Assembly (NCBI GenBank): GCA_003415625.1
Contig: PYIU01000005.1
Location: forward strand, 3,291,001-3,355,000
DNA length: 64,000 nt
DNA from: Aquanectria penicillioides
Lineage: Eukaryota > Ascomycota > Sordariomycetes > Hypocreales > Nectriaceae
Reading direction: 5' to 3'
Shown piece after piece: positions 35,816-50,024 of this stretch. Numbering within the stretch: position 1 is the stretch's first letter; each line of letters begins with the position of its first letter. The notes beneath the pieces are model-generated. The model worked only from the letters and a program-made list of their open reading frames with translations, did no database searches and was not told the DNA's origin. Position numbers and translations under genes: made by a program.

Positions 35816-36365
35816 AAGTTGGCGTTGTAGAACATCATAACTTATTAGAGCACTGTTTATCTGTCCATCTAGAGAACTGGATTATGCATTCACACTTGTT
35901 ATATTTTCTGAGGAATGCATAAGACATCGTCCTTTTTACTGGACTTGCTGTCTTTAGTCATTTATGCGCATGAACATACAAATTTATCATGTATTCAATT
36001 TACATACCATTTGACATGTCATCTTGACATCTAGCCATGCTTACAATGGCCGGCTCAAAGTAGCATGGATGCCCTTACTGATAGTCTCCCACCATTAAGT
36101 AACCACATAGTCGTGCTTATTTGCCTCGAAGCGGCCAATTTTGCTTATTCTTGTCGCCTCGTATCACACCCAGACCAGTATCCCTTGTCACGGCAATGAG
36201 TTAGTTTCAGAAGCAATTGCCTTTATTGTTCCCAACTTGTTCATTCAGTTGGCATCACCCCTCAAAAGTAATTTGTCTAGTCTATCATAACATGGACATA
36301 ATTCTATTGCAACGTGCTGAACTAAAAGATGTGTCCCTTAACAATTATTCCTCATCGAGATAGAT
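35816..36365. other. Intergenic between convergent hxnX and hxnT
   Basis: A+T-rich 3' flanks. Nothing else was recognised. Confidence 0.4.
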
Positions 36366-37886
<1,521 letters not shown>

Positions 37887-39092
37887 GATTTCGGATGGAT
37901 TGAGTTGTGACTGTAAACGGCGGCGGCACGATAATCTAGACTTGTAGCTGTCAAGAGGAGAACGGGGTTTTGAAGGCCGAGAATGTATCTCAAGATCTTG
38001 GTGGTAGATCGGCAGCTTCCACAGATCTGCTTGACATTTTAATCCAATGAAAGTCCCGAGATGAATCTCGGATCGTGGGGAAGCGTCTCGGTCCCCATTC
38101 TTGGGGGTGGGAAGTGGATGGAAGAGTGCCGGGAGTGGGGGACGAGGCAAGTTCTGGGTTCCGAGTCCCACTCCTGATAGAGAAGCCGATCGGTGAGTTG
38201 TCCACCCTTGACATTCCGTATCAAAACCGGGGAATTCCATGGTTCCCATTCCAGAAGTCAAGCCCCTGAGTGGATCCGTATTTCGGGGAACCGCTTAGGG
38301 ATCCTGCCGGGCGTATCCGAGACGGGCCGCTGTGGTGCCAGCAGCATCGTTGGTGCCGGGAAGCTTTCCAGACCCTGCGAGAACACATCCAGGCTCTCAC
38401 ACACGCACGCCGCATACAGTGCCGCTGACAAACGCATCTTCCCCGCGTTTTCTTGATAACTATTTGTTTGCCAATTACTAATTGATCCAACAGCTCAGCA
38501 TTGTTGGAGGCTTGGCCTGACACTCCGGATACACGCCGACTCGCCGAGCAACCCAGTGCATGAACCAACCTGGAAAGCTGTTGGTCCCGGACTGCCACCT
38601 AGCCACCTTGTTTGGGGCTAAGAGCATGAGCCAGGCAATTCACCAACTAGATCAATTTCCTTTATCAAGATTAGAACATTTTGAGTTCAGGCCCCTGCAT
38701 CCTTTGAAGGACAGTAGTCTTCAGCACTGGGTGGTTTATGCCGTGTGCTCTGCCTCCGTTACGAAGCTGGGCAGCGCAGCCTGAGACCTGCCTTATATGC
38801 AAATTGGTCTCCCTGTCCCATGTCCGTTTAGTCGTAAGCATCGCGCCACCGTGATTGGAAATCCCAGGTCACAAATTTGGCGCCATGTCATTGGTCGTGG
38901 TTCTATAATTGGTATCCAGCTGGGTGCCTGAACGACCCCTAGCTGCAGCACCTTGGCTTGATCACATTTCACAGCAAGAGACTAGGGGCGACATGTATTG
39001 AGTAATGATAAAGTACTAGATTGAATTTGAAGTCAGCAGGCTTAGGGCCCGGACCATGCACATGCGTGTGTGCCGCGTTCACAAACACTAAA
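37887..39092. promoter_or_regulatory. hxnT promoter / hxnZ 3' flank, one motif
   Basis: A GAGTGGGG element lies at 38133-38140. Its reverse complement reads TCCCCCACTCCCG, identical over 13 bases to a site in the hxnV-hxnN promoter at 44731-44743. Further G-rich tracts surround it (about 38100-38145). No gene was recognised. Confidence 0.55.
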
Positions 39093-40957
39093 CTAGAGAG
39101 AGGCGTGGCCATGAGTCTCAAATGGCAGGCCAAGACAGAAGACACCGGCCACGATCCATAGCGCAGCACTAGCATAGATTGGCACGACGCTGTATCCGGC
39201 ATAGGTAGAAATCAACGAAGCAATCAGTCCTCCAAAGCGAAGGAGCGTGGCGGCGATACCAGTTCCGGTACCACGCACAGGACCGGGGAAGGACTCCGGG
39301 GTGAACGCGTACATGACGGCGTACTCTGTAGTTAGGGGGTTAGCTAGAGGACATTTTAAAGCATCAATGAAGATAAGGAAACTTACCAAAGTTGCCGAGG
39401 ATTCCAGTAGCGCACTGGAAGCCAATGTCGGCCTCCTGAGTCTGGGCGACGGTGTACACAAACAGGAAAACACCAGTGAGGACAGAGGACATGGCCATCA
39501 TCCACCTGCGACCGAAGCGCGTCTCCACACAGAAACTGGCAGCAATGGGACCGAGAACGCCGACCGCCGAAACAATGCAGTAAATCATGTACGTGTAGTC
39601 AAAGTCGGTGTTCGCAGTGTAGCTCTTCTTGGTCTCAAGGTAAGAAGTGATGAAGGCGAAGTAAAGAGGGTATGCGATGCCAATAGTCAACCAGATCAAG
39701 AAGGTAACAGAAGTGTGCTGGGCCATCTTTCGTCCAGCAAAGAGCTTCTTGTAGCTGCTGGTGTTGTAGTCCTTGAAGCTCTGCTTGAGAATGTCGACGT
39801 AGCTCATGCGAGTCGGGGTGCGAGCCACAACGGTCTCGTCACCAACCGACTTCTCACCGCCAGACACGACAACTCCCTCGCCGTACTGTCGGTCAATAGC
39901 CTGGAGCATCTCAATGGTAAGGGCCTCGGGCTTGCCGTTGTATCGAGCAATGTAGTTGACGGCCTCAACGGCCTCGGCATCACGACCCTTGGAGATGAGG
40001 TAGCGAGGAGACTCGGGGATTTTGAAGAGCAGAATACGGCAGAGACCAAAGGCGATGGCGATGCCACCGAGAGTGATCATGAGGTATCTCCTATAAATTT
40101 ACAGTCAGGCTCTGAACTCTAAAATGATTGAAGGAGTACTTACCATCCCATGTTATCCTCCATGGGGCAGGGAGCATCCTTGCTGGAGCAGGCAAAGTTG
40201 GCCAAGAAGACCCAGGAGAGAAGCGCGACAATGACCTGTCCCAGGTTCCACCAAGCGGACAGAGTCACGAGAAGCCACTGGTGGCTCTGAGGGATGAACT
40301 CCAGAAAGACGATGCTGTCAACGGGGACGTTTCCACCGGCGGCAGTTCCAATGACGGCCCAGATGCCACAGAAAGCAACAAAGTTCTGCGTGCCAGCAAC
40401 GGCGCAGGCGAAGATGCCGCCGATGAGAATGGTGGCATTGAAGGCAGGCTTACGGCCAATGAGATCAGCAGTGGTACCCCAGAAAGAAGCACCAAGAATA
40501 AGACCAATGTAGTAGGCCACGGAGCTGAAACTGAGACGGGTGACATCCGAAAACTCGTTGGCGATGGGGGGTCGAACGGCGGTGATACCCTGAGACCAGA
40601 AGTTGTCGACAATCCAGCCAAATCCGTTCACGACGAAGAGGATCCACTGGAACCTGATGGTTAGAAGAATGGCCGTCAGCAATGTCCTTTGCTTGGAGCC
40701 GCAGGCTCTTGATCTGATTTTTGGTGCGAGGCAGATTGTGTGTGAACTTACTTGCCCATGCCCATCTCGGCCAAATGCTGAGAGACCAGCTCGGATTTGA
40801 GGCGGTAGCAGTCATTGACAGAGCCACCGTAAAACTCTCGAACCACAGCATCGTCGACCACGACAGTCTCTCCAGGCTGCAGGGAGTTGGAGATGGTAAT
40901 GGGGTCCAAATCCTGAACTCCCTTGGGAGGGACACCTTTCTCACTGTCGCTGGACAT
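39093..40957 (-). CDS. hxnZ: MFS transporter, HxnZ-like (NiaP/SV2-like)
   Basis: Four exons (40752-40957, 40144-40653, 39387-40090, 39093-39325), 550 residues; introns GT-AG. About 70 hydrophilic N-terminal residues precede twelve predicted membrane spans. Signatures include GFGWIVDNFWSQGITAVRPP in the first helix region, TTADLIGRKPAFNATILIGG in the loop between helices 2 and 3, the IPESPRYLISKGRDAEA stretch after helix 6, and ESFPGPVRGTGTGIAATLLR late in the protein. This is the organic-ion/SV2-type MFS layout that also includes NiaP nicotinate carriers. A. nidulans has two hxn transporters, HxnZ and HxnP; from this layout I prefer HxnZ, but the choice is by eye. Expected role: uptake of nicotinate or a hydroxylated derivative at the plasma membrane. 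Confidence 0.75.
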
Positions 40958-42276
40958 TGCGATTCAAGTCGAACAGTTGTAATATGTCGAGGTGACTGCA
41001 AAGGTGTGAACAGAATTCACTGATTGTGATGTGTCATTTCAGACGATCCTCAAGCAGTGCCCATGGATTTATTCAAATACCTTTTCCTATCCCTGCCCGC
41101 GTCAAGCAAGGCTGTGGATTATGACGTGGGTTTCGAATTGGACAAGAGAGGTACGGAGTAGCGTGTTCACCGATAGTATCGCTTATCCGTGGTCTGGCCT
41201 GACATCTGTGGGAGGCTCACCTTAACACGCCATGGCGATAATCAATCTATCTGCCAGCGATTAAGTGCGTATCGTGCCCTTTGTCTATCACTATCATCAC
41301 GAAACACAGTTATCTCTCCCTTTGCCAGGGTCAAACTCTGGCTCGACCAGCCCCACCCCCACTTTCGAGGCATTGGCCAATGAACCTGCCGATAAATGCG
41401 GCCGCTGCTGGCAAGCATTGATTTACGAGTCATTCGACGGCGGGGGAGGGTCGACGCAAGGTGACGATGGTGCCATCGTGCTATTCCGAGACGCTTTTCT
41501 CCATTTCCGCTGTTGGCTGGGGTACAAGGGTATCCTTTTCTGGGGGAGGCGAGTCCCAATCTGGGGTCAGCTAGAAGGAGGCAACTTTGACGATGCGGCA
41601 AGGCCAACATCGCCAACGCACCAGCGGCAAACGGGGTGGTATCCTCCCACTCTGGTCTCTGGAATGGGGTAAATTAGAGTTGACTATGGCTCTCTGCGGC
41701 CGCAATTATTATTCTAGACGTTCTCTCTCTGCTTCTTGTCCCCCTTCAATCCAGGCACATGGAACAATGTGCAGCATGGCGCAAACGGCAGGGCTGAGGA
41801 GGCGCTTCTTGAGCCCTTCTAGAAGCCATGCACCCCCATGTTCAGGAACTGGGCGTTTACGCCGTTAGCCAAAAGCAAAAACAGATGTGAAGCGATAACA
41901 GATAGAGCAAAAGAAGGAAAAAAGAACAAACAGATAAGCAACCCAAACAGACGGTTGGCAAGGGTGTCTATGTGTGACGCATGCATGATCCCGAGGAAAC
42001 ACAACACTGGCCAAGCAAGGCTTGCAAATTGTCAGTTTTTAGAGATATGCCCAAGTGAACAAGGTCAGTTGAATTGGAAGTAATGTTTCTTTTCTTAGCG
42101 AATTCAATTCCCGATGCGGTATGGACTTAATGGTAGTTGCTGCCAAAAAGAATTGGGCAAATTCATCAAAATCATCTGCCTCGCCCCAAAACTCCTTTAA
42201 GACCACACACTCATTCACAGGGACTAAGATACATCAACAACAACAACCATGGCCTGCTCCATCCGCAAGCCATAGA
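40958..42276. promoter_or_regulatory. hxnZ promoter / hxnV 3' flank, one motif
   Basis: A full CCCCCACTTT element is at 41356-41365, about 400 bases upstream of the hxnZ start. No gene was recognised in this 1.3 kb. Confidence 0.5.
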
Positions 42277-44319
42277 TTAGTTGTCAGGCACCTTAAGAAA
42301 TCCCCCGTAGTATTCTTCAAGCCAGCGAGCCGCTGACTCTCCCGCCCTTGAGTCCGACGTATCCCATCGCTTGATTGAGCCAACATATCCATCAGGTCGC
42401 ACATTGACAATGGCAGCCTCATTGGATCCAAGACCACCAAGCCACTTATCCGTGCACTTCCGACCCTGGGTGTCCAAGTTGGGAACGTCGTCCAAGTACA
42501 CTGTCCAACCGCTCTTTGACAGGAACGGAGGAAGCGTAGAGATTTCGAACTTGTTCTTATCGGCGGATGCTGTTGAGATGTTAGTAAATTTGAACTCACG
42601 ATATGATAACTTTTTGAGACGTCGCTCGGGGCGAAAAGGGCAGCTTACTAATTAATGAGTATGTGAAGAGCTCGCTGGCTGATGTGTATCGATCGGGCCG
42701 CACGTAGATGTCGTCTACACGCTTTGCGCGTGGCTTGCTCTGGTAAGATTTGGCGGCCGCATCAGACAACCGCTGGATAAGAGATGCTTCAGATGTAAGT
42801 CCCTTGTTGAGGCCGGCAAGGAACGAAGTCTCTGCGGGCCCGAAAGAGTCGCCCAAGACAACGTAGACACGGAATTGACCCAGGATGGGGATATCAAGCT
42901 GAACATCGACGGGGGAGGCATCGATGAATCGGGTAACCTTGGCAGGGGGCAAGTTGCATCCTGGGGCGGCAGAACCCTTCTGCTCACCATCAACGGGCAA
43001 GTTCAGCTTGTTCAAGCCGTACTCAACACCAATTCCTGAAATAAATCGAGTGTTCTTGCGGAAGTTGTCCGCTAGACGCTTGGCGTCTCCAGCTGCAATC
43101 TCGTTGGCGTGCTCGAAATCAAAGTCGATTAAATCGTGAGCAATCTTCTTTCGCTCCTGCTCGTAGCTCTCGAGGAGAACCTCGTCCTTAGCCAGGCCGC
43201 GGGAAGCCAGGTTGATCTTCCAGCCAAGGTTCCACGAATCGTGCATGCTGGTGTTCATGCCCTGGGCCGCCTTGGGGCTGTGGGTGTGGCTAGCATCTCC
43301 AGCGATGAAGGCTCTTCGCTGGGGATCGGTGAATCGAGCAGCGACTCGCTGTGCCACCTGATAGTTTCCAAACCACTCGACTGAACGCCACTCGACTTTG
43401 TAAGGGGCCAGGATAAGTTTTGCCTGCTTCTTCACGTACTCCTCGCCCAGGCCCTTGGACGTTTCCGAAGTCTTCATCTCGATATAGAAACGAGTCATGT
43501 TGCGCTCGCGGGGAATGATGAGCACGGAGCCATGTTCCTCTGAATACACCACCGTCTTGCTCCAGATGTCGGGGAAATCTGTCTCCAGCTCGCCGTCAAG
43601 AACACCCCATACGGAGTTGTGCGGTGTTCCCTGGGCATAGGTATCAGGGATGCTTTTGCGGACGAGCGAGCGTGCACCATCGCAGCCCACAAGATAGTCG
43701 GTGAAAATAGTCTTTTCGCCGTTTCCGGCCCAATCGCAGCTGACCTTCAGGGGACCCTGGGGCTTGTCGTCCTCATAGCTGTAGGTCTTGAAGCTGTGGC
43801 TGCGCTTCACCTCAGTGCCGCTCTGGCGCAGATCGTCGACAAACACGCCTTCTACCATGCCCTGGTGGCACAGAAGGATGTAGGGTTGCAGCACATCGAC
43901 GATATCAGCCGGGTAGTGGACCTCGCGGCCCAAGCGGCGGAGGCTCTTGTCACTTGAGCCCTGCCACATGCAGATGTCGTGGACCTTGACTCCTGTGCGA
44001 AACAATTCGTCGCCAACCTTCAGCATCTGGAATGTCTCAATGGTCTTGGGCTGGATTCCATCGGCACGGCCGACAGCAGTCTGGTCAGGCCTCTCGTCGA
44101 GCGCATCGACCTTCAGACCAAATCTAGCGAGCAGGGCACTACGGAACTTCTATCAGCATCCTTGGTTAACTCTATGATGACGGGCTGCGGGCAGCTTTAC
44201 CTGAGCATGATGCCTGCAGGGCCGGCACCCACCACGCACACATCGGACTTCTCATTTGAATGGTTTACGCCATTCGCGCTCCCGTTCTGGGGCGCTGGAC
44301 TAGCTGATGTGGTTGTCAT
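42277..44319 (-). CDS. hxnV: FAD monooxygenase of the phenol hydroxylase group, HxnV-like
   Basis: Three exons (44201-44319, 42649-44138, 42277-42569), 633 residues. Exon 1 encodes the FAD fingerprint VCVVGAGPAGIMLR (G31-G36) and joins SALLARFGLKVDALDERPD in exon 2 via GTAAAG...CCGTAG. Then the DG motif VGCDGARSLVRKSI and the GD motif FIAGDASHTHSPKAAQGMN. The C-terminal third has the thioredoxin-like fold of phenol 2-monooxygenases (FRVYVVLGDSFGP, VYLDDVPNLD, VRPDGYVG). In the nicotinate pathway HxnV hydroxylates 2,5-dihydroxypyridine to 2,3,6-trihydroxypyridine. The reading excludes a bacterial-style short hydroxylase. The gene is divergent from hxnN. Confidence 0.87.
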
Positions 44320-45132
44320 GCTGGGCTATTGAACTGGCACTTGCAAACAAAGCCTTGTGAGGTTGGTTGACGGTCGAGTATCAAGTCAAGTCTTTGTGAG
44401 AGCCAATAGAAGCGTGTCTCTGAAGATGAAATAGTGTCCACCCTAATTATTCGCAACTGGCTCAGCCAAGCGGGCAGTCTTGTAGTCATTTATTGCCCCA
44501 TCTATGTCGAGACAGATTCAGTTCACGATGCTGCGGTGGCGCCATCCATCGGCGGCCCTATGGCGGCTGACAGCCTGCACAAGGTCGGGATACAGGCCGA
44601 ATCGACTCGGCCAGTTCCGCGTCGGCACTTGGACGGCTGCGGTCCAACCTGGAAGATGGGAGATGGGGTGCGAGATAGTAAATGCCGTGCCGCATTCGTC
44701 TCGCTCCCCCACTTTAGCTCGATGCCGCAATCCCCCACTCCCGATATGGCGTGCCGACCCTGGGCGAGCATCTGGCGATTCAGCAGTTCACAGCCCAATA
44801 TTCCGGTTCGCCTAACTGGAACCATCTTAGGCCGGTGATAAGTCGGAGTGTCCAGAGTCCGGTTGGTCTGCTCGATAGGCTGGCTTGCCCCACTGGCCTC
44901 TCCCCGCCCTCCGAGGCATAGGAAGCAGAAGGAGATAGCGAGATACGAAAGGGAAACTCACAGCCGGTCGGCTTTTGCTTGGCGGGGTGGGTTGCGAAAG
45001 ACTCCGTGAGGGCTCATTGACGGTTTTCGCACATTGATTTCTTCCCTTTCGTGGTGATTCTGAAATATTGAACGCTTGTGATCGCAGAGTACCGCTGGTA
45101 GACCGATTTTTTTCTGGGTCTCGATCAGCACC
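44320..45132. promoter_or_regulatory. Divergent hxnV-hxnN promoter with three CCCCACT motifs
   Basis: Elements: CCCCCACTTT at 44706-44715, TCCCCCACTCCCG at 44731-44743, and CCCCACTG at 44888-44895. The first two are on the same strand and 26 bases apart, echoing the CCCCACTT/CCCCACTC pair in the hxnR-hxnX promoter. Confidence 0.65.
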
Positions 45133-47148
45133 ATGACCGCCACGAACGGAACTGTAAAGCAGCCTTGGCAGGAGGTTGTCGCAAAAAAGAGAGCCGCTCA
45201 AGCTGAATTATTGGCTCCTTTTGACAAGGGGACCGATTCTGGAAAGTCAGTTCCCGGTCAGGATGGGGACTTGACGGGTGTATCCAGTGCAAGTGATCTA
45301 GTAGCTGTGATCAAGTGTGGCGATACAACCTGTACTGCCGTCACCGAGAGTTACATCAAAAGGTTTTTCACCAGTTCTTATTAATTTTTAAGAATCCCTG
45401 ACTTACCTTTTATTTTCTTCCCAGTGCGATTAAAGCTCATAAAAAGGTACGTTACCCTAGACCCCATGTGTCTTGAATTCACTTCTAATACATATCACCA
45501 CAGACAAACTGGTATGCTGGGATTTAACTTTTAATCCATCCAATACCCTCGAGGATTCAATTGCTAATCTACTCCTTCGATCCGAAGCCTCACTGAGATC
45601 GCCTTTGCAGACGCCTTGAAGGAGGCAAAGGAACTCGATGAGACCCTTGCCAAGACGAAGGAAATAATTGGACCTCTCCATGGAGTTCCTGTAACCTTGA
45701 AAGATCAGTTCAACCTCAAAGGCTATGACACTACTCTAGGCTACGTCGGCAGGTCATTTGCTCCAGCTTCAGACGACGCTGTGATTGTGAAGATGCTCCG
45801 ATCACTTGGTGCAGTCATCCTAGCAAAGTCTAACCTGCCTCAAAGTATCATGGTGAGTCTATCCATTCAAATACGAATGGAGCCTTTCATGCAGGTCTCT
45901 AATGTCAATATAGTGGTGCGAGACTGAGAACCCACTCTGGGGTTTGACAACTAACCCGGTGGATGATCGCTACACCCCTGGAGGCTCTACTGGTGGCGAG
46001 TCGGCTCTTCTCGCAAGCAAGGCCAGCATGCTCGGCTGGGGCACGGATATTGGAGGAAGCATCCGCATCCCTTCACATATGATGGGCCTGTACGGATTTA
46101 AGCCAAGTGTGAGTGCATACTCATCCTAAGACAACGAATAGCCTTACTAACACCATCTACCTAAAGAGCGCCCGGTTGCCTTATAGGGGAGTTCCCGTCT
46201 CAATTGAAGGACAAGAGCATGTTCCATCGGCTGTTGGCCCTCTGGCCCGCACACTTGACACTATTTACGTAACCATGAGTTCGCTTATCAACCTAAAGCC
46301 ATGGGAGCTAGATGCCCGGTGTGCTCAAATGCCATGGCGAGAGGACATTTACAAGGAAACTCTGACTCAATCATTGACCATTGGTGTGTTGTTTGATGAC
46401 GGTGTTGTGCGACCCGCACCCCCAATTAGCCGTGTCCTCAGATCGTCTGTTGAGATTTTGCGCCAAGCTGGCCATGAGATACTGGAATGGAATGACGATC
46501 TTCACGAAGATTGCGTCAGAGTCATGGTGAGCATGCCATTTTCCCAATCACTTTTTTTAGTAGGATGGGGATCGACTAACATAGCTTGAACAGGACCAAT
46601 ACTATACTGCAGATGGTGGTGAGGATATTCGCAGAGACGTCCTAGCTGGAGGCGAGCCCTTTATCCCCCATGTGGAAAAGCTCGTGAACCGCGGGGAAGC
46701 TATTTCCGTCTACAACTATTGGCAACTTAACCGGAAGAAGGTTGACCTCCAGCAGGCGTACCTGGAGAAGTGGGACTCGATTCGGTCTCCCAAGACTGGT
46801 CGAAAGGCCGACATCATCCTTATGCCGCCCATGCCACACACTGCCGTGCCTCATAAGGGATGCCGCTGGGTCGGATATACCAAGGTGTGGAACTTCCTAG
46901 ACTATCCAGCCTTAGTGATTCCTGGTGGATCCACCAGTGAGGAAGACGTCAATGCGCCATGGACCTTTGACGCCCGCGGACCAGAGGATGAGTGGAACAA
47001 GCAACTGTGGGAAGAGCGCAAAAGCGAGATGGCATCTCTTCAATTGCCAGTGGGCTTGCAAATCATCGGTCGCAAGCTTGAGGAGGAAAAGGTCCTTGCT
47101 GCTGGCAAGGTTCTGGACGATCTCCTCCACGCAAAAGCAAGCGAATAG
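45133..47148 (+). CDS. hxnN: Amidase-signature hydrolase, HxnN-like
   Basis: Seven exons: 45133-45362, 45425-45446, 45504-45511, 45588-45852, 45914-46108, 46167-46526 and 46594-47148; 544 residues, all introns GT-AG. Exon 2 is 22 bases and exon 3 only 8 bases (ACAAACTG); both are needed to read ESYIK-SAIKAHKK-TNC-LTEIAFADALKEAK, the usual amidase N-terminal helix. Catalytic residues: lysine in PVTLKDQF (K125), GGSTGG with the cis-serine about S200, and the nucleophile serine in GTDIGGSIRIP (S224). In the nicotinate pathway HxnN hydrolyses the amide (2-hydroxyglutaramate) released by HxnM, yielding ammonia and 2-hydroxyglutarate. Fungal amidases are diverse, so the substrate call depends on context, which is strong here: hxnM is the convergent neighbour. 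Confidence 0.87.
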
Positions 47149-47421
47149 ACTAGGAATTACGATATGAAAGAAAAACTCGGTTTAATTCAAGAATACCTCA
47201 TTAATCCTTATCATTCGATCCTTTTTCGTTAGCCAATATCGGAGAAATAATATGTTTCTCGCCACCATCCACTTAACACCTCACCAGCCCGCCCGCCCCA
47301 TATATTGCTTTATTTTACTCACAAAATCACCCTAACTCATATGTAATACCAAGGGTGCACTGGTAAATGCAAACTTCAAGCTCATAAAGTGGTTGTATTT
47401 TCTATATTATATCGTAGGGCC

Positions 47422-48672
47422 TCAAGCCTGGGTCTTCTTCCATCCCTCGTACTTCTTCATAACCTCTTCCTTGCTAGCAGGCATCAGTGCACCCTCGGGA
47501 GCAGGGTTCTTGCTCTTGAAGTAGTCGGCCATCTTGAGATTTGTTAGCATGTCTCTGGGAAAGTAGATATCGGAAGTCTAGGAAGGCTTACCTCGGCCAT
47601 TGTGACCCACTCAACACCCTCGTGCTTGTTGATGTGCTCAATGATGCGCTCGTGCATCAACAATACATGAGGTCTTCCTGAAACATCGGGGTGGATAGTC
47701 ATAGGGAAAATGAATTCATCTAGTGCAGAGGATTAGTTGCGACCCTTGGTTAAAACTGGTAGGAAGTACGAACCATATTCTCGGTAGAAATAGTCAAAGT
47801 GGTCTCGCCAAATGTCTTCCACATCCCTGAATAATAATTAGGCTGGATCTTAATCGCAGGACCAAAGTTGCCTTACCTGGGGTTCACCCATCCGTGGGAG
47901 TTGGCAGAGTTCTTCATAAACATCATGGGTGGCAGATCGTCGATGTACCAAGATCCGGGAATCTCAACCAATCCGGTCTCCTTGCCCTTGACCAGCGGCT
48001 TCATCCAAGTCTCAGCCTTCTTGCTGTAGTCAATCTTGGTCCAGCTGTCTCCAGTGCGCAGCCAGTAGGCTTGGCAATCGTGGTGTGACATGGAGTGATC
48101 ATACTCAATGCCGTAGCTGAGCATTAGCTCTGTGCCCTCCTCACTAGTCTCCCACCAGGGGGCGACGCTTCCGCGGGGTGGCTTGCCGCAGAACTCGGTC
48201 AACATCTTCCAGGTCTTGTCTAGGACATCTCGCTGCTGCTCAAGGGTCATATCTACTGGGTTCTCGTGACTGTAACCGTGCAGACCAATCTCGTGGCCCG
48301 CATCTCGCACCATGGCGCACTCCTCGGGGAAGGTCTCTAGAGAGTGTCCCGGGATAAACCATGATGCCTTAATATTGTACCGCTCAAAAAGCTTAAGAAG
48401 GCGGCGAGTACCAATAGTACCGGCCCACAAACCTAGAAGCATTGCAACTCATGTTAGCATCTAATTTATGCAAGCTTTCGGGATCCTAGCAACCAGGGGT
48501 GGTCTCACCTCTGCTAATATCGCTGGTGCTGTCTTCTCCACCATAGGAACCGAGCCAACCGGCCACAGCGTCGATGTCAACACCGTAGCTATCCGCAATA
48601 TACTCATTAGTCCGGTTGTCTTGTTTAGATGGCACGTTTCACCTACCAAACGAGAACCTTCTTCTTGCCCAT
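47422..48672 (-). CDS. hxnM: NodB-fold cyclic imide hydrolase, HxnM-like
   Basis: Six exons (48647-48672, 48509-48588, 47877-48432, 47774-47826, 47592-47719, 47422-47532), 317 residues. The first exon codes only MGKKKVLV plus two bases, then [14 protein letters not shown]. Metal-binding features of the polysaccharide-deacetylase (NodB) fold are present: the D-x-D at D13/D15 and the H-x3-H in [22 protein letters not shown] and the late [13 protein letters not shown] match the PuuE/cyclic-imidase branch and not secreted chitin deacetylases; there is no signal peptide or chitin-binding domain. HxnM opens 3-hydroxypiperidine-2,6-dione to 2-hydroxyglutaramate in A. nidulans. Adjacent hxnN would act next. 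All five introns are GT-AG. Confidence 0.87.
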
Positions 48673-50024
48673 GGTTTCGGTGTTGGGAGAATGAAACTTG
48701 GTGTTAAATGTGATGTGACTTGATTCGAATTGGCATAAACCACAGATCACGAATTTTTTAGACGCTTGTAGTGAGGGATACTACTTTGTGCAAGAGGCAA
48801 GATATAGAAATCAGATGGGAGTGGAACTGATGTAGTAGTTGGGCTTTTTATGTTAGTACATGTCGGCCTGAGACTGACTTGTGGATAGATAAGACGTACT
48901 GAGGGGTAACAATCTGTTGTGTATCCAGCGGTTTTCACTTAGTTTTTGGCGGAAAAAGAGAGTCAAGGATATCGGGGCTCGTTCTAGAAACTGGCAGTTG
49001 CTATGTTCTACCCATAGTATAAAGTACTTCCAATTATCATCACAGAATGTCACCAATAGGTCACAACAACACAAGCAGTATTCAGAGGACATGAAGCCCA
49101 GCTCAGGCGATTATGCATTTAGCGAGGGTCGAATTGATCTCTCCTCCGATAAGAGATGCACCCTGGATGGCCTATAGGCCTGCGTGTATTCGGAACGACC
49201 TACCTGGTCTGCATCATCCCACTCCTCGCGATTCATTCAGTGCCAAATCCACCCTTGGTAAAGATGGGGGAGCCATTGCGGCCACAGTGCGTTGCAGGAC
49301 GCTACCCCCACTACTGTTTTGCTTATCAGGCCTGGCCAATGGCACTCTACAGCGGCTCTCAGTGGCCAGCTCGTGACTTAGCGGGCCAGCTACTCTCTGC
49401 CACTCTTCAGTGCGTCTCGGTACTTGTCCTACGGATCAAGAGCATGGCAACCCGAACTGCAGCATCAACCCCCACTTTCTTTGGCCCAGAGGATCTTCCA
49501 TATTTCTGGATCTGTTTCCGATTGAGAGTGGGCGTAATGCCGAATCTCTTAGTTCCGATCTCCCACCCTTGCCCACTCTGCAGGAGGCTCATGCCCCGCA
49601 ACGCCTCCACGCTTGGAGGGACAACATCAAGACAGCATAGATTCCAGCGGCAATACGGATACACATGGCATTTACTCTTGCTTCAGCCCGCATATCGGGG
49701 ATAATAGTAGCCTGAATCACGGCGGGCCCACCTTCAAAGCGGGACATGATAAGTCCCATGTGGCTTGTTTACATCAGAAGGAGCCCCAACGTGGTCTAGA
49801 ACTCCCATTGCTCAGTGCACTACATCTAGTTCCAACGTTGACCAGTCTGGACAACTATTCCCACTACCACTTTTCTGCACTTCACATACTTGGTACGTGT
49901 TATCTACATTGCCCAAGCAGTCAGACCGTCCCTTGCAACAGCACCATCCATAAACGGCTCGGCCAATTTTTCAAGTCACCGTTGCGAGTATCCCTGTCCC
50001 GGTTGCCCGATTGAATCATCAGCA
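48673..50024. promoter_or_regulatory. Divergent hxnM-hxnW promoter with two motifs
   Basis: CCCCCACTA at 49305-49313 and CCCCCACTTT at 49469-49478. No gene was recognised in this 1.35 kb; overlapping short frames on both strands look random. Confidence 0.55.

Noticed and set aside
39247..40122. Long plus-strand frame of 291 codons
   Set aside because: It is the antisense of the MFS transporter exons, whose membrane segments and splice sites are convincing.
47422..48672. Chitin deacetylase
   Set aside because: It has the NodB fold, but no signal peptide or chitin-binding module; the PuuE/imidase-type N-terminus and cluster context favour cyclic imide hydrolase.
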